From JBBIMP01 sp037444305 (lineage in GTDB: Bacteria; Acidobacteriota; UBA6911), in assembly GCA_037444305.1 (NCBI GenBank), contig JBBIMP010000019.1, forward strand, positions 27,529-91,528: 64,000 bases of DNA. Reading direction: 5' to 3'. Of this stretch, positions 34,301 through 42,887 are shown in pieces. Position numbers and translations under genes: made by a program. The first letter of the stretch is position 1. Each line of letters opens with the position of its first letter. A model generated the notes under the pieces. The model was given only the letters and a program-made list of their open reading frames with translations. It did no database searches and had not been told where the DNA came from.

Positions 34301-35920
34301 TCAGCGCTTCTCCCGCCGCCGTTCCGGCGGCAGCAGCTCGATCAACTCGTTTGCCGCTCCCTGCCGCTTCCTGAGCGTGAAAGCGTCGTAGAGCCGGTTG
34401 GTCGCGGTGCGCGCCACGAAGTGCAGCTCGTCGCCGTCCACGGTAATGATCTGGAAGAGCTGCGTGTCTTCGGCGGCACGCACGGCCCAGAAATCGCCCG
34501 TCATGTCGTACATCTTCGGGCCGCTCACGGAGACGACGTAGACGGTGCCGATGGCCGGGTCATAGACCTGATTATAGCCGGCCGGTGCGTTGATGGTTCC
34601 CACGCTGGGTCGGCCGCTCGCGTCGCCGCTGCGCGCATAGGTGTGGTCGTGGCCCGTGAGGACCAGGTCGACCTTGAAGGCGTCGAAGACTGGTTTCCAC
34701 AACGCGCGCAACTGCGGGTTGTCTCGGTTTCTCGCGGGCGAAAAGATCGGGTGGTGGAATGTGACGATTGTCCATCGGTTCGGGTTGTTCGACAGCACTT
34801 CCCGCAGCCAGGCCGCCTGCTCCTTCTGGCGTTCGTTCGAGTTCAGCGACACGATACGGGCCCCCTGGTAATCGATGAAGTAAGCCGTCTCCTCCGTGCC
34901 CAGAGGGCCGTTGCGCGGAAGCGTGAACTGCGGGCGCCAGTGGCGCGCGATCGTGCGCTCGCCCGGCCGCGCGAGACGATCGCGCAGCGGCGGCTGACTG
35001 GGCTCGCGCCCGGCCAGGTCGCTCATGGCGTAACCCGTGAGCGCGCTGAAGCCGGCGTCAATGGCGGTGAAGCGCCGCTTGGAGTCGAGGCGCGCACCCG
35101 CGGTGCGGCCGTCGGCAGCGCGCGCCGAGATGCGGTTGCCGGTCTCAGCGCCCGAGGAATCGCGCTCCGGTTTCAGGTCGATGAGGACCACGATCTCCCG
35201 GCCTTCCTTCGTGATCCAGATGCGCTCATTTTCCGGCCCGGCCCCCTCGCTGAAATACTCGTGGTTGCCCGGGGAGGGAATGACCGGTGTGGTCGCATTC
35301 ACCCAGCCCGGCGCGCCGAACCATTCGCCCCACTCCGCATCGCGCTGGGCGCGGTTGATCAAATCACCCGCGTGAAGCGTGAACGCCGCGCGCGGCGCTT
35401 CGCGAAAGGCCTCGCGAAACACGCGAGACCAGTGCGTGCGGATGTCGTTCTGCGCATCTCCGAAATAGACGAACGAGAAGGGCGCCGGGCCTCTGCGCGC
35501 GGTGCGGAAATGAAACCACTCGCTCCAGTTCTGCCCATCGCCCACGCGATAGGCGTAGAGCGTGTCCGGCTTCAAGCCGTCGAACTCGACCGAATGATAA
35601 TGGGCCTTGCCGAGGTCCGATTCGAAGGGAGCCGTCGCGGCCACAAACTCCTTCCCGCGTGGCTGCGGCTCCTCCTGCGCGGGCGCGATCTCGGCCAGCG
35701 CGCGCGTTACGGAGACATCGGTGCGCCACGTGACGGCCTGCGTGGCAGCCGGATCGCCGGACCAGGTGAGCACGATGCGGTCGGGCCGCGCCGTGGGCCT
35801 GTGCTGCTCCGCTTCCGGGACCAGCCGGGGAAGTTCGCGGGCCGCTGGGTGGCCTCCGAGCGGCACGGCAATAAGGACTGCCATCAAGAGGACCAGGGGT
35901 AGGACACGGCGTGTGATCAT
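34301..35920 (-). CDS. Purple-acid-phosphatase-like metallophosphoesterase with a PAS-like insert
   Basis: 539 residues. Signal peptide 1-22; N-terminal fibronectin-like domain (TWSGDPAATQAVTWRT ... KPDTLYAYRVGDG); calcineurin-like core with all metal motifs: VYFGDAQND, HAGDLINRA, SPGNHEYF, TFHHPIF and TGHDHTYAR. Between GNHE and the HWRPQFTLP strand lies an insert (about residues 235-320) with RRFTAIDAGFSALTGYAMSD, which resembles a PAS core. It is the only gene in the 33.1-37.3 kb segment that looks intact. It probably releases phosphate from extracellular esters. Confidence 0.88.
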   Translation of the reverse strand: MITRRVLPLVLLMAVLIAVPLGGHPAARELPRLVPEAEQHRPTARPDRIVLTWSGDPAATQAVTWRTDVSVTRALAEIAPAQEEPQPRGKEFVAATAPFESDLGKAHYHSVEFDGLKPDTLYAYRVGDGQNWSEWFHFRTARRGPAPFSFVYFGDAQNDIRTHWSRVFREAFREAPRAAFTLHAGDLINRAQRDAEWGEWFGAPGWVNATTPVIPSPGNHEYFSEGAGPENERIWITKEGREIVVLIDLKPERDSSGAETGNRISARAADGRTAGARLDSKRRFTAIDAGFSALTGYAMSDLAGREPSQPPLRDRLARPGERTIARHWRPQFTLPRNGPLGTEETAYFIDYQGARIVSLNSNERQKEQAAWLREVLSNNPNRWTIVTFHHPIFSPARNRDNPQLRALWKPVFDAFKVDLVLTGHDHTYARSGDASGRPSVGTINAPAGYNQVYDPAIGTVYVVSVSGPKMYDMTGDFWAVRAAEDTQLFQIITVDGDELHFVARTATNRLYDAFTLRKRQGAANELIELLPPERRREKR

Positions 35921-36134
35921 GTTGAGCTCGCTTTTCTTGCCTGCTTCAGGCGCTTAGGCTCCTGCGCCGCGCACCCCGGAATCTGCCTCGAATATCGCCG
36001 CAGGTTGTGAGCCCGTCGCTTTCGCAATCGGTGACACAAGAGCGCTTGGGCGCAGGAATTCAGTGTTTAATGGGGCCCGCGTTTGTTCCAGAATTGTTGA
36101 ATCCTCGCGCGAGCACGAGGATTCGGCATGAATA

Positions 36135-36236
36135 TTACCATTCCCAGCCCTCCGGAATCTCGCCGTGTTCGGAGTCGACGAGGCGGGAGGGGAAGAGGTC
36201 GGCGATCTGCGCGGGGAGCGTGCCCGGGACAGTATC
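36135..36236 (-). pseudogene. Type I restriction specificity (HsdS) N-terminal stub
   Basis: DTVPGTLPAQIADLFPSRLV then DSEHGEIPEGWEW-stop. The block FPxxLVDSELGEIPEGW is the standard linker and first turn of HsdS proteins that follow hsdM. Everything after GW (both target-recognition domains) is missing. Confidence 0.6.
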
Positions 36237-36485
36237 ACGCCTCGCAATCTCGACCTTCAGCCATTCACGGCCCGATCCACTTTTGAGCTTCCTTTCCCGT
36301 TCAAGGGCCACGGAGTGCGATTGAACCTCTTCCCAATACGCGACACGCTTCGGTGGATGGCGTTTGGTCCAGTCCGCCCCTTTGCCTTTGGAGTGATCCT
36401 CAAAACGCCGCTCCAAGTCTTCCGTGTGGCCGATGTAGATGCTGCCGTCCTCGCATTCGAGCGCGTACACACAGCACGTGTCCCG
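36237..36485 (-). CDS. GIY-YIG nuclease domain, embedded in hsd remnants
   Basis: 83 codons: CCVYALECEDGSIYIGHTED, LERRFEDHSKGKGADWTKRH, PPKRVAYWEEVQSH and ALERERKLKSGSGREWLK. This is a complete small GIY-YIG (YhbQ/UvrC-like) domain with YIG, the catalytic Arg of LERR and Glu of LERE. No in-frame ATG is present; it is continuous with the HsdS stub downstream and separated from HsdM by a frame change at a GC palindrome. It may be a passenger or a homing-type insertion. Confidence 0.6.
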
Positions 36486-36516
36486 CTTTGGCCATGCCGG
36501 GGTCGCCTGCCGCCGT

Positions 36517-36530
36517 GCCTGCCGGCAGGC
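36517..36530. repeat. Perfect palindrome GCCTGCCGGCAGGC between HsdM and GIY-YIG
   Basis: A 14-bp perfect palindrome with an AGGGCAGGCC extension, located exactly where the HsdM frame ends and the GIY-YIG frame begins. A closely related sequence is inserted in HsdM at 36671-36693. Confidence 0.7.
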
Positions 36531-36547
36531 AGGGCAGGCCGGCGGCC

Positions 36548-37216
36548 TTCGGCTTTGGCGCCGACGTAGCGGCCGGGCGTAAGCACGTGGCCGTGCTTGC
36601 GAACTTCCTCCAGCGCGGCACTCTTGCAGAAGCCGGGGACGCCCTTGTACTCGCCTGCCTCCGTCTCGCCGCCTGCCTTGCCGGCAGGCAGGCGCCAGGC
36701 GTGGTAGGTGCCGGCGATGCGGGCGATGTCCTCGTAGGTCAGCTCGCGGTGGGTGCGGTCCACCATGCGGCCGAGCTTGCGGGCGTCGATGAACAGCACG
36801 TGGCCGCGGCGGTCGCGGAACTTGCCGTCCTTGCGGTCGCGCGCGAGGAACCACAGGCACGCCGGGATCTGCGTCGCGTAGAAGAGCTGGCCGGGCAGCG
36901 CGACCATGCAGTCCACGAGGTCGGCCTCGATCAAGCTTCTGCGGATCTCGCCCTCGACCGACTGTACGAACATACCTGACGAGCCGCGGCACGGGTCGTC
37001 CACCCGGCCGCCGTAGGGCTCGAGCATCTCGATCAGGAGCTTGACCACGCAGCGCGGGGTGTAGAACTCATCGCCCTTCTTGCCCTCGACGCTCGCAAAC
37101 TGCGAGAGGAAGTACTCGTAGACGCAACCGAGCTCGTCCTTGGCACGGCTCGCCTCGTTGCCGACGGTGGCGGCGCTTGCCTCGGGCGTCTCCGTGTTGT
37201 TCTTTGGCTTCACCAC
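36548..37216 (-). pseudogene. hsdM: HsdM (type I restriction methyltransferase) remnant with two internal deletions
   Basis: GTG start with GAGG 8 bp upstream. NNTETPEASAATVGNEA is the usual HsdM start, but SRAKDELGCVYEYFLSQFAS follows at once, skipping the helical domain. Next come GDEFYTPRCVVKLLIEMLEP and DDPCRGSSGMFVQS (motif I, with the DPCCGSGG box altered), then directly VEGEIRRSLIEADLVDCMVA, skipping the NPPF catalytic motif. LPGQLFYATQIPACLWFLAR and HVLTPGRYVGA remain. LPAGKAGGE is encoded by an inserted palindrome. Without NPPF it cannot methylate. Confidence 0.8.
36671..36693. repeat. GCCTGCC/GGCAGGC inverted repeat inserted in hsdM frame
   Basis: GCCTGCCTTGCCGGCAGGCA plus GGC encodes the extra LPAGKAGGE between TYHAWR and the EAGEY segment, where HsdM homologues have few residues. 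The length keeps the frame. Confidence 0.65.
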
Positions 37217-37322
37217 GTTCTACCTCATGTGGTCATCGCTACGCGTGGGCCTGGGGCGTCTAACGTATTGCTCACCAGAGAAGGCCGCTCTCTAACCTGA
37301 ATCTGGTGGAGCAACAGGTTAG

Positions 37323-37838
37323 ATTTCACGAATTGCACGAATTTGGGGCGCACCGGAAAGCGCTCAGAAGAGGATTGGGCCGACGGCTGAATGCCGGTCC
37401 TGGGAATCGGCGGACGATTCTCAAATCATAGTCTCCGGGCGGACCCAGGCGTCGAACTGCTCCTCCGTCACTAATCCGAGCTTCAGCGCTGCCTCCCTCA
37501 GGCTGATCCCCTCGGCGTGCGCCGTCTTCGCAATCCTGGCCGCGTTGTCGTACCCGATGTGCGGGTTGAGCGCCGTGACGAGCATCAGGCTTCTGCCCAT
37601 CAACTCCGTGATCCGCTCCCTGTCGGCCTCCAGCCCCGCGGCGCAATGCTCGTCGAAGCCCTCGCAGACGGCGGCCAGGAGCCGGCAGGAGTGGAGAAAA
37701 TTGTGGATGATGAGGGGCTTATACACGTTCAGTTCGAAGTTTCCCGAGGCCCCGCCGACATTCACCGCGACGTCGTTGCCGAGGACCTGCGCGCAGACCA
37801 TGGTCACGGCCTCGCACTGCGTGGGATTCACCTTGCCG
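37323..37838. repeat. Long direct repeat, copy 2 (within intact fumC)
   Basis: 516 bp covering the fumC 3' end and about 98 bp downstream; partner of 32581-33102. Begins ATTTCACGAATTGCACGAAT and ends CACCTTGCCG. Confidence 0.93.
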
Positions 37839-38812
37839 GGCATGATCGAAGAGCCGGGCTCGTTCTCGGGGATGCGGATTTCGGCCAGTCCCGCCCGCGG
37901 CCCCGAGGCCAGCCAGCGGACGTCGTTGGCGACTTTCATGAGGGAGCAGGCGAGGGTCTTGAGCGCCCCGTGGGCGAAGACCAGGGCGTCGTGACCCGCC
38001 AATGCCTCGAACTTGTTGGGCGCGGAGACAAAGGGCAGCCCCGTGAGGGCCGCGATCTTGTCCGCCGCCCGCGCGCCGAATTCCGGGGGCGCGTTCAATC
38101 CCGTGCCCACCGCGGTACCGCCCAGCGCCAGTTCGTACACGTGCGGCAAGACCAGCTCGATCCTCTTCAAGCCGTTTTCGAGCATCCGGCACCAGCCCGA
38201 GATCTCCTGCCCGAGACTCAGCGGCACGGCGTCCATCAGGTGCGTTCGCCCGATCTTCACGAGGTCTTCGTACTGCCGGGACTTCCCGCGCAGCGTTTCC
38301 AGGAGTCCGCGCACGGCAGGTACGAGCTGGTGCGTGAGCACTTCGGCGGCCGCGATGTGCATGGCGGTGGGGAAGGTGTCGTTGCTGCTCTGCGACCTGT
38401 TGACGTCATCGTTGGGGTGAACGGGTTTCTTGCTCCCCATGATTCCGCCGGCCATTTCGATCGCCCGATTGGCAATGACCTCGTTGGCGTTCATGTTGCT
38501 CTGGGTGCCGGAACCTGTCTGCCAGACGACCAGCGGGAAGTGGTCGTCCAGGCTGCCCGCGATGACTTGGTCCGCCGCCGATGAAATCCACGCAGCCTTG
38601 TCCTCCGGCAGGAGACCGAGGTCGGCGTTCACCTGCGCGGCCGCCTTTTTCAAAATTCCCAGCGCGCGGATCAGCTCGCGCGGCAGGGTGTCCCGGCCCG
38701 CGCCGGCCTTGAAGTGCTGCAGGGACCGCTGGGTCTGGGCGCCCCAGTATCGGTCGGCCGGCACTGCGATTTCTCCCATCGTGTCCTTTTCAATCCGCGT
38801 CCCGTTCATCAC
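37421..38812 (-). CDS. fumC: Fumarate hydratase class II
   Basis: 463 residues. Tetrameric iron-independent fumarase of the TCA cycle. Landmarks: RIEKDTMGEIAVPADRYWGA, TQRSLQHFKAG, QTGSGTQSNMNANEVIANRA, HPNDDVNRSQSSNDTFPTAM, GRTHLMDAVPLSLGQEISGW, GTAVGTGLNAP, and the fumarase/aspartase signature EPGSSIMPGKVNPTQCEAVT. Full length and intact. Its 3' end is duplicated 4.7 kb away. Confidence 0.96.
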   Translation of the reverse strand: MMNGTRIEKDTMGEIAVPADRYWGAQTQRSLQHFKAGAGRDTLPRELIRALGILKKAAAQVNADLGLLPEDKAAWISSAADQVIAGSLDDHFPLVVWQTGSGTQSNMNANEVIANRAIEMAGGIMGSKKPVHPNDDVNRSQSSNDTFPTAMHIAAAEVLTHQLVPAVRGLLETLRGKSRQYEDLVKIGRTHLMDAVPLSLGQEISGWCRMLENGLKRIELVLPHVYELALGGTAVGTGLNAPPEFGARAADKIAALTGLPFVSAPNKFEALAGHDALVFAHGALKTLACSLMKVANDVRWLASGPRAGLAEIRIPENEPGSSIMPGKVNPTQCEAVTMVCAQVLGNDVAVNVGGASGNFELNVYKPLIIHNFLHSCRLLAAVCEGFDEHCAAGLEADRERITELMGRSLMLVTALNPHIGYDNAARIAKTAHAEGISLREAALKLGLVTEEQFDAWVRPETMI

Positions 38813-38898
38813 GTTCCTCCGCTTCGCCCCTGCGCGGGCTCATGCCCCTCATCACCATCGAACCCGGTTCCCGCAATGCCGTATCTGCACAAATACCA

Positions 38899-39513
38899 TC
38901 ATTCGGCAATGAATCGAAGCCATCTGTTTTGTCCCCGGATCAGTGGGTTGCGACCATCAGGGTGTAGTCGCTGCCGAGCCGGCCCCACGAACTCGTTCAC
39001 CACCAGCAGGCCCCCGGGCCGGAGGGCCGATCGGAAGGTGCCCAGCACGTGCTCGAGCCGCTCGATGTGGTGCAGCGACATGTCCGCGAGCACCAGGTCC
39101 ACGGAGCCGGCGGGGAGTTGCAGTTCGTTGGCATCCACGGCCTCGTAGCGGAATTGACGCCAGCCTTCGCGCGCGGCGAGAGCACGCGCGACTTCTATCG
39201 CCTCCGGCGAAAGGTCGACGCAGTGGAATTCATCGCACAGGCCCATCGCCGCCGCGCGGCGTTCGAGCGTTCCGCCGCCGCAGCCGAGGACAAAGCCGGA
39301 CGGGACCTTTGCCGGCACGAAGCTCCGGCGCACCCACTCCAGCCAGTCCGCATCCGGATCGCCGCCGATGCGGGGGTTGACGACGTGGCGCAATACCAGC
39401 GAGGAGCCGAGCCAGTGGACCGGAAAGCCCGTTGCCCGCCGGCCGCGGGCGGCATCCCCCCAGAATCGCCGGACGCTTTCCGCCGCGCGGGAATCCGTCA
39501 GGGGCGAATCCAT
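38899..39513 (-). CDS. SAM-dependent methyltransferase, possibly shortened
   Basis: 204 residues from MDSPLTDSRAAESVRRFWGD; GGGAGG lies 6 bp before this ATG. Motif I SGFVLGCGGGTLERRAAAMG, acidic FHCVDLSPEAIEVARAL, VDLVLADMSLHHIERLEHVL, ALRPGGLLVVNEFVGPAR. After FVGPAR the remaining 24 residues are basic and unlike the usual QLxxINxLLxxLP helices, so the natural C-terminus may be lost. Overlaps the upstream methyltransferase gene by 16 bp. Confidence 0.75.
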   Translation of the reverse strand: MDSPLTDSRAAESVRRFWGDAARGRRATGFPVHWLGSSLVLRHVVNPRIGGDPDADWLEWVRRSFVPAKVPSGFVLGCGGGTLERRAAAMGLCDEFHCVDLSPEAIEVARALAAREGWRQFRYEAVDANELQLPAGSVDLVLADMSLHHIERLEHVLGTFRSALRPGGLLVVNEFVGPARQRLHPDGRNPLIRGQNRWLRFIAE

Positions 39514-40469
39514 TCCAACCTCCCGGGAAGGCGGCAGGCGAGGGTGACGAGGTAAGGATTCAGGAAGCTGCGGGCCAGCGGGGAGAATCCGCGCACGTCC
39601 AACAGCTTGAGCCAGGCCGCGGCGATGGGCGCCAGCACCCTCCCGTAGAAATGCCTGCCCACCTGCTGGAAGCGGAGCCGGCGGACCGGCGAGAGGGAAA
39701 ACAGCCGCAGCGAGGGATCGGCGGACCGGAAGTATTCCTCGATCTCGCCCCAACGGGGAAGCATATCGTTCCGCAGGCCGTGCCATCGGATGCGGCCGGG
39801 CTCGCTTCCGTGCCAGAAATCGGCCGGGAAACCGCCGTTGGGGTGGTCCAGCAGCACGAAGCCGTCGTCTTTGAGCACCCGCACGATTTCCTGGATGAAC
39901 AGCTTCCTTTGCCGCCCGCAGTCGGGCAGGCGCCTGGCGCGGTAACCCCCCGCGATTTCTTCGTGTATGCCGATGTGCTCGATGAGTCCGGAGGAAACCA
40001 CGACGTCGAAATGTGCCCGACGGAAAGGAAGGCTGCAGGCGTTTGCCGAGTGCAGTGAGGGTCCGCAGCTACGGCCGAGCCATTGCTCGTGGCGCGCCCT
40101 GCCGGCGTCTATGCCGCAGGCGTCCAGCCCGTTTTCCCGAAAAATGTCGACGGAGATTCCGCTGCCGCACCCGCTGTCCAGGACCGCCAGCGGCTTGCCC
40201 GCTTTTCCGGCGGCGATCGCATAACGCCGTATGAGCGGAAGCAGGAAGTTCCCGATCCGCCAGGACACTCCCGCGGCTTCCTCGGCGAGCAACCGCCGCT
40301 GCTCCGGGTCCGCGCCGTCCAGCTGGAAATCGGGAAATCCAAGCCCCTCCAGGAAGTCGATTCCGCCGGCCGGCAGCCGCGGGTAGACCGCGCCGCAGGC
40401 GCAGTCCACGCCCCCCTCGGGACCGCGGCCGATCGGGGACCTGCAAGAAGGACAGCTGAACAACTCCAT
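39498..40469 (-). CDS. Methyltransferase with N-terminal zinc-ribbon
   Basis: 323 residues from MELFSCPSCRSPIG (GGGAG 6 bp upstream; an ATG 24 bp earlier is also possible). A Trm112-like ribbon with CPSC and CACG knuckles (residues 5-27) precedes a class I methyltransferase core AVLDSGCGSGISVDIFRENG, SLPFRRAHFDVVVSSGLIEH, VLKDDGFVLLDHPNGGFPAD. The C-terminal helical part is long. Such ribbon-methyltransferases often modify lipids or glycans. Transcribed with the smaller methyltransferase. Bases 40470-40787 hold no recognisable gene. Confidence 0.78.
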   Translation of the reverse strand: MELFSCPSCRSPIGRGPEGGVDCACGAVYPRLPAGGIDFLEGLGFPDFQLDGADPEQRRLLAEEAAGVSWRIGNFLLPLIRRYAIAAGKAGKPLAVLDSGCGSGISVDIFRENGLDACGIDAGRARHEQWLGRSCGPSLHSANACSLPFRRAHFDVVVSSGLIEHIGIHEEIAGGYRARRLPDCGRQRKLFIQEIVRVLKDDGFVLLDHPNGGFPADFWHGSEPGRIRWHGLRNDMLPRWGEIEEYFRSADPSLRLFSLSPVRRLRFQQVGRHFYGRVLAPIAAAWLKLLDVRGFSPLARSFLNPYLVTLACRLPGRLEWIRP

Positions 40470-40787
40470 TTCCGACTCCCGCGCGCCGCCCATGCCTACC
40501 CTCGCCCATTTGCGTACCGGCGGACCTAACAATAGCACGAGGTGCTTCGCCGGCCATCCCCGCAGGCGCCCCCAAACAAGCTTCCCTGCCTGCCGGCGCC
40601 TTGCGGCGATATCTGGACTTCGTCCCTACGCAGGCTGCCGGGCAAGCCGGTCGGCGTCATTTCGCTGCAGGGCAAAAAGCTGTCCCAGGCGGCCGGAGCG
40701 TCCCCCGGGGCGCTGAAGCAGCATTCCCCTCGCCATCGACACCGGTTGAGTGATTTCGGCGAGACGCGCACGCTCTCAATAGGAGGG

Positions 40788-41168
40788 CTAGAAGAGGCCC
40801 AACTGCAGCCGGGCCGCTTCGGACATCATCTCGGGGGACCAGGGCGGGTCCCAGACGAGCTCCACGCGGGCGGACTTGACGCCCGGGATTTTCCGGATCT
40901 TCGCTTCGACCTCCGGCGGGAGAGACCCGGCCACCGGGCACCCTGGCGACGTCAGCGTCATCCGCACGACCACGCGGCCGTCGCCGCCCACGTCGATCCC
41001 GTAGACCAGCCCGAGCTCATGAATGTTCACCGGGATCTCCGGGTCGTAGACGGTCCGCAGGGCTTCGACCACTTTTTCTTCGATCTCCCCGGGAGCCGCC
41101 GGCGCGGATTCGTCCGCCTCCGGTTTTCCGGGCGGCACGGCGCCGCCAAAAAGGGACAGGATCGTCAT
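40788..41168 (-). CDS. sufT: SufT-like DUF59 (MIP18) iron-sulfur assembly protein
   Basis: 126 residues from MTILSLFGGA (GGAGTGA upstream; an in-frame TTG lies 18 bp earlier). Core VVEALRTVYDPEIPVNIHEL, GLVYGIDVG, MTLTSPGCPVAGSLPPEVEA, VELVWDPPWSPEMMSEAARL: the DPE and SPGCP motifs of the MIP18 family, with the conserved Cys. It matures Fe-S proteins as last gene of the suf operon, 4 bp after sufU. Confidence 0.92.
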   Translation of the reverse strand: MTILSLFGGAVPPGKPEADESAPAAPGEIEEKVVEALRTVYDPEIPVNIHELGLVYGIDVGGDGRVVVRMTLTSPGCPVAGSLPPEVEAKIRKIPGVKSARVELVWDPPWSPEMMSEAARLQLGLF

Positions 41169-41172
41169 GCCG

Positions 41173-41619
41173 TCACTCCGTCGCAACCGTTTCTTCGCGG
41201 CCCTGCAGGGCCGCCTGCATCGTGTGCCAGGCCAGGGTCGCGCACTTCACGCGGACCGGGTACTCCCGGACGCCCGCAAATACCGCCAGCTTTCCCAGCA
41301 CCCCGGCGTCCGGCTCCCCCTTGCCGGTGAGAAGTTCGTGAAAACCCTCGAACAGCGCCTCCACCTCGGCCAGGGATTTGCCCTTCAGGCTGTCGGTCAT
41401 CATCGAAGCCGAAGCCGTGGAGATGGCGCAGCCCGAGCCCTGGAAGCCGATGTCCTTCACGATGTCGTTCTCCACCACCAGGTAGACCGAGATCTTGTCG
41501 CCGCAGAGGGGATTGTAGCCATCGGCCGTTCTGTTGGCCTCTTCCGGGCGGCGGCAATTCCTCGGCCGCTTGTGGTGATCCAGGATCACTTCCTGGTAAA
41601 GGTCTCTCAACTCCGTCAT
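41173..41619 (-). CDS. sufU: SufU/IscU-type scaffold protein
   Basis: 148 residues. MTELRDLYQEVILDHHKRPR, YNPLCGDKISVYLVVE (first Cys and Asp), GFQGSGCAISTASASMMTDS (second Cys), the SufU-type insertion around ALFEGFHELLTGKGE, and VKCATLAWHTMQAAL (third Cys). These features match the zinc-binding SufU branch, a sulfur acceptor from SufS. Start overlaps the sufS stop (TGATG). Confidence 0.94.
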   Translation of the reverse strand: MTELRDLYQEVILDHHKRPRNCRRPEEANRTADGYNPLCGDKISVYLVVENDIVKDIGFQGSGCAISTASASMMTDSLKGKSLAEVEALFEGFHELLTGKGEPDAGVLGKLAVFAGVREYPVRVKCATLAWHTMQAALQGREETVATE

Positions 41620-42887
41620 CAGGCAAACACCTCTTTCACCTTGTGCAGCGCGGCCACGAGCGCCTCGATGTCCTCGCGCGTGTTGTAGAGCCCGAATGAT
41701 GCCCGGGCCGTGGCCGGGACGCCATAGAAGTCCATCACGGGTTGGGCGCAGTGATGCCCCGTCCGGATGGCGATCCCTTCCTGGTCCAGGATCGTCCCGA
41801 TGTCGTGCGGGTGGATTCCCTCCATCGTGAAGGAAACCAGGCCGGCCTTTTCGCTGGCCGTTCCGATGATGCGGACGCCGGGAATGCCGCCGATGGCCTC
41901 TTCGGCGCGGGCGAGCAGGCCCCGTTCGTGCGCTGCGATCGCCTCCATGCCGATGCCTTCGAGATAATCGACGGCGGCGCCCAGGCCGATGCCGGCGGCG
42001 ATGTTCGGCGTGCCCGCCTCGAATTTGTAGGGAACCTTGTTGTAGAGCGTCTTTTCGAAGGTCACCGAACTGATCATGTCGCCGCCACCCTGGTAGGGGG
42101 GCATCCGGTCGAGCAGCTCCGCCCTCCCGTAGAGGACCCCCGACCCGGTCGGGCCGTACATTTTGTGCGCGGAGAAAGCATAGAAGTCGCATCCGAGCGC
42201 CCGGACATCCACCTTCCGGTGCGGCACCGCCTGAGCCCCGTCCACCAGGACCGGGATCCCGCGGCTGTGTGCCAGCTCCACCATGCGGCGCACCGGATTC
42301 ACCGTCCCCAGCGCATTGGAGACGTGGGCCACGGCGACGATGCGCGTGCGCGGCCCGAGCAGCCTTTCGTATTCCTCCAGGATGACTTCCCCCCTGTCGT
42401 TGATGGGGGCTACCTTGAGGGATGCCTGCCGCTCGGTGCAGAGCATCTGCCAGGGCACGATGTTCGAGTGGTGTTCCAGCGCCGAGATGACGACTTCATC
42501 TCCCCGTCCGACGCGGCTGCGGCCGAAGCTCTGGGCCACGAGGTTGATGGCCTCGGTGGTGCCGCGGACAAATACTATTTCCCTGTCCTCGCCCGCGTTG
42601 ATGAACCTCCGGACCTTCGTTCGCGCTTCCTCGTACGCCCGGGTCGCCCGCTCGCTCAGCAGGTGCACGCCCCGGTGAATGTTGGAACAGTCGGAGCGGT
42701 AGAAGCCCAGGAGCGCGTCCAGGACCGCCTGCGGCTTCTGGGTTGTCGCGGCATTGTCGAGATAGACCAGCGGACGGCCGTGGATCTTCTGGGAGAGAAT
42801 CGGGAAATCCGCGCGCAGGGCGCCCACGTCCAGGGACCTGGACCCGGATTGCGGGTTGTGCACGGTGACCGGATCGACGCCGTTCAT
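41619..42887 (-). CDS. sufS: Cysteine desulfurase SufS
   Basis: 422 residues. Class V PLP enzyme: LVYLDNAATTQKPQAVLDAL, NIHRGVHLLSERAT, FVRGTTEAINLVAQSFG, PLP-Lys in FYAFSAHKMYGPTGSGVLYG, catalytic Cys in IRTGHHCAQPVMDFYG. The group II (SufS) form without the IscS extended loop. GGAGGTG lies before the ATG at 42887; the start overlaps the sufD stop by ATGA. Confidence 0.95.
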   Translation of the reverse strand: MNGVDPVTVHNPQSGSRSLDVGALRADFPILSQKIHGRPLVYLDNAATTQKPQAVLDALLGFYRSDCSNIHRGVHLLSERATRAYEEARTKVRRFINAGEDREIVFVRGTTEAINLVAQSFGRSRVGRGDEVVISALEHHSNIVPWQMLCTERQASLKVAPINDRGEVILEEYERLLGPRTRIVAVAHVSNALGTVNPVRRMVELAHSRGIPVLVDGAQAVPHRKVDVRALGCDFYAFSAHKMYGPTGSGVLYGRAELLDRMPPYQGGGDMISSVTFEKTLYNKVPYKFEAGTPNIAAGIGLGAAVDYLEGIGMEAIAAHERGLLARAEEAIGGIPGVRIIGTASEKAGLVSFTMEGIHPHDIGTILDQEGIAIRTGHHCAQPVMDFYGVPATARASFGLYNTREDIEALVAALHKVKEVFA

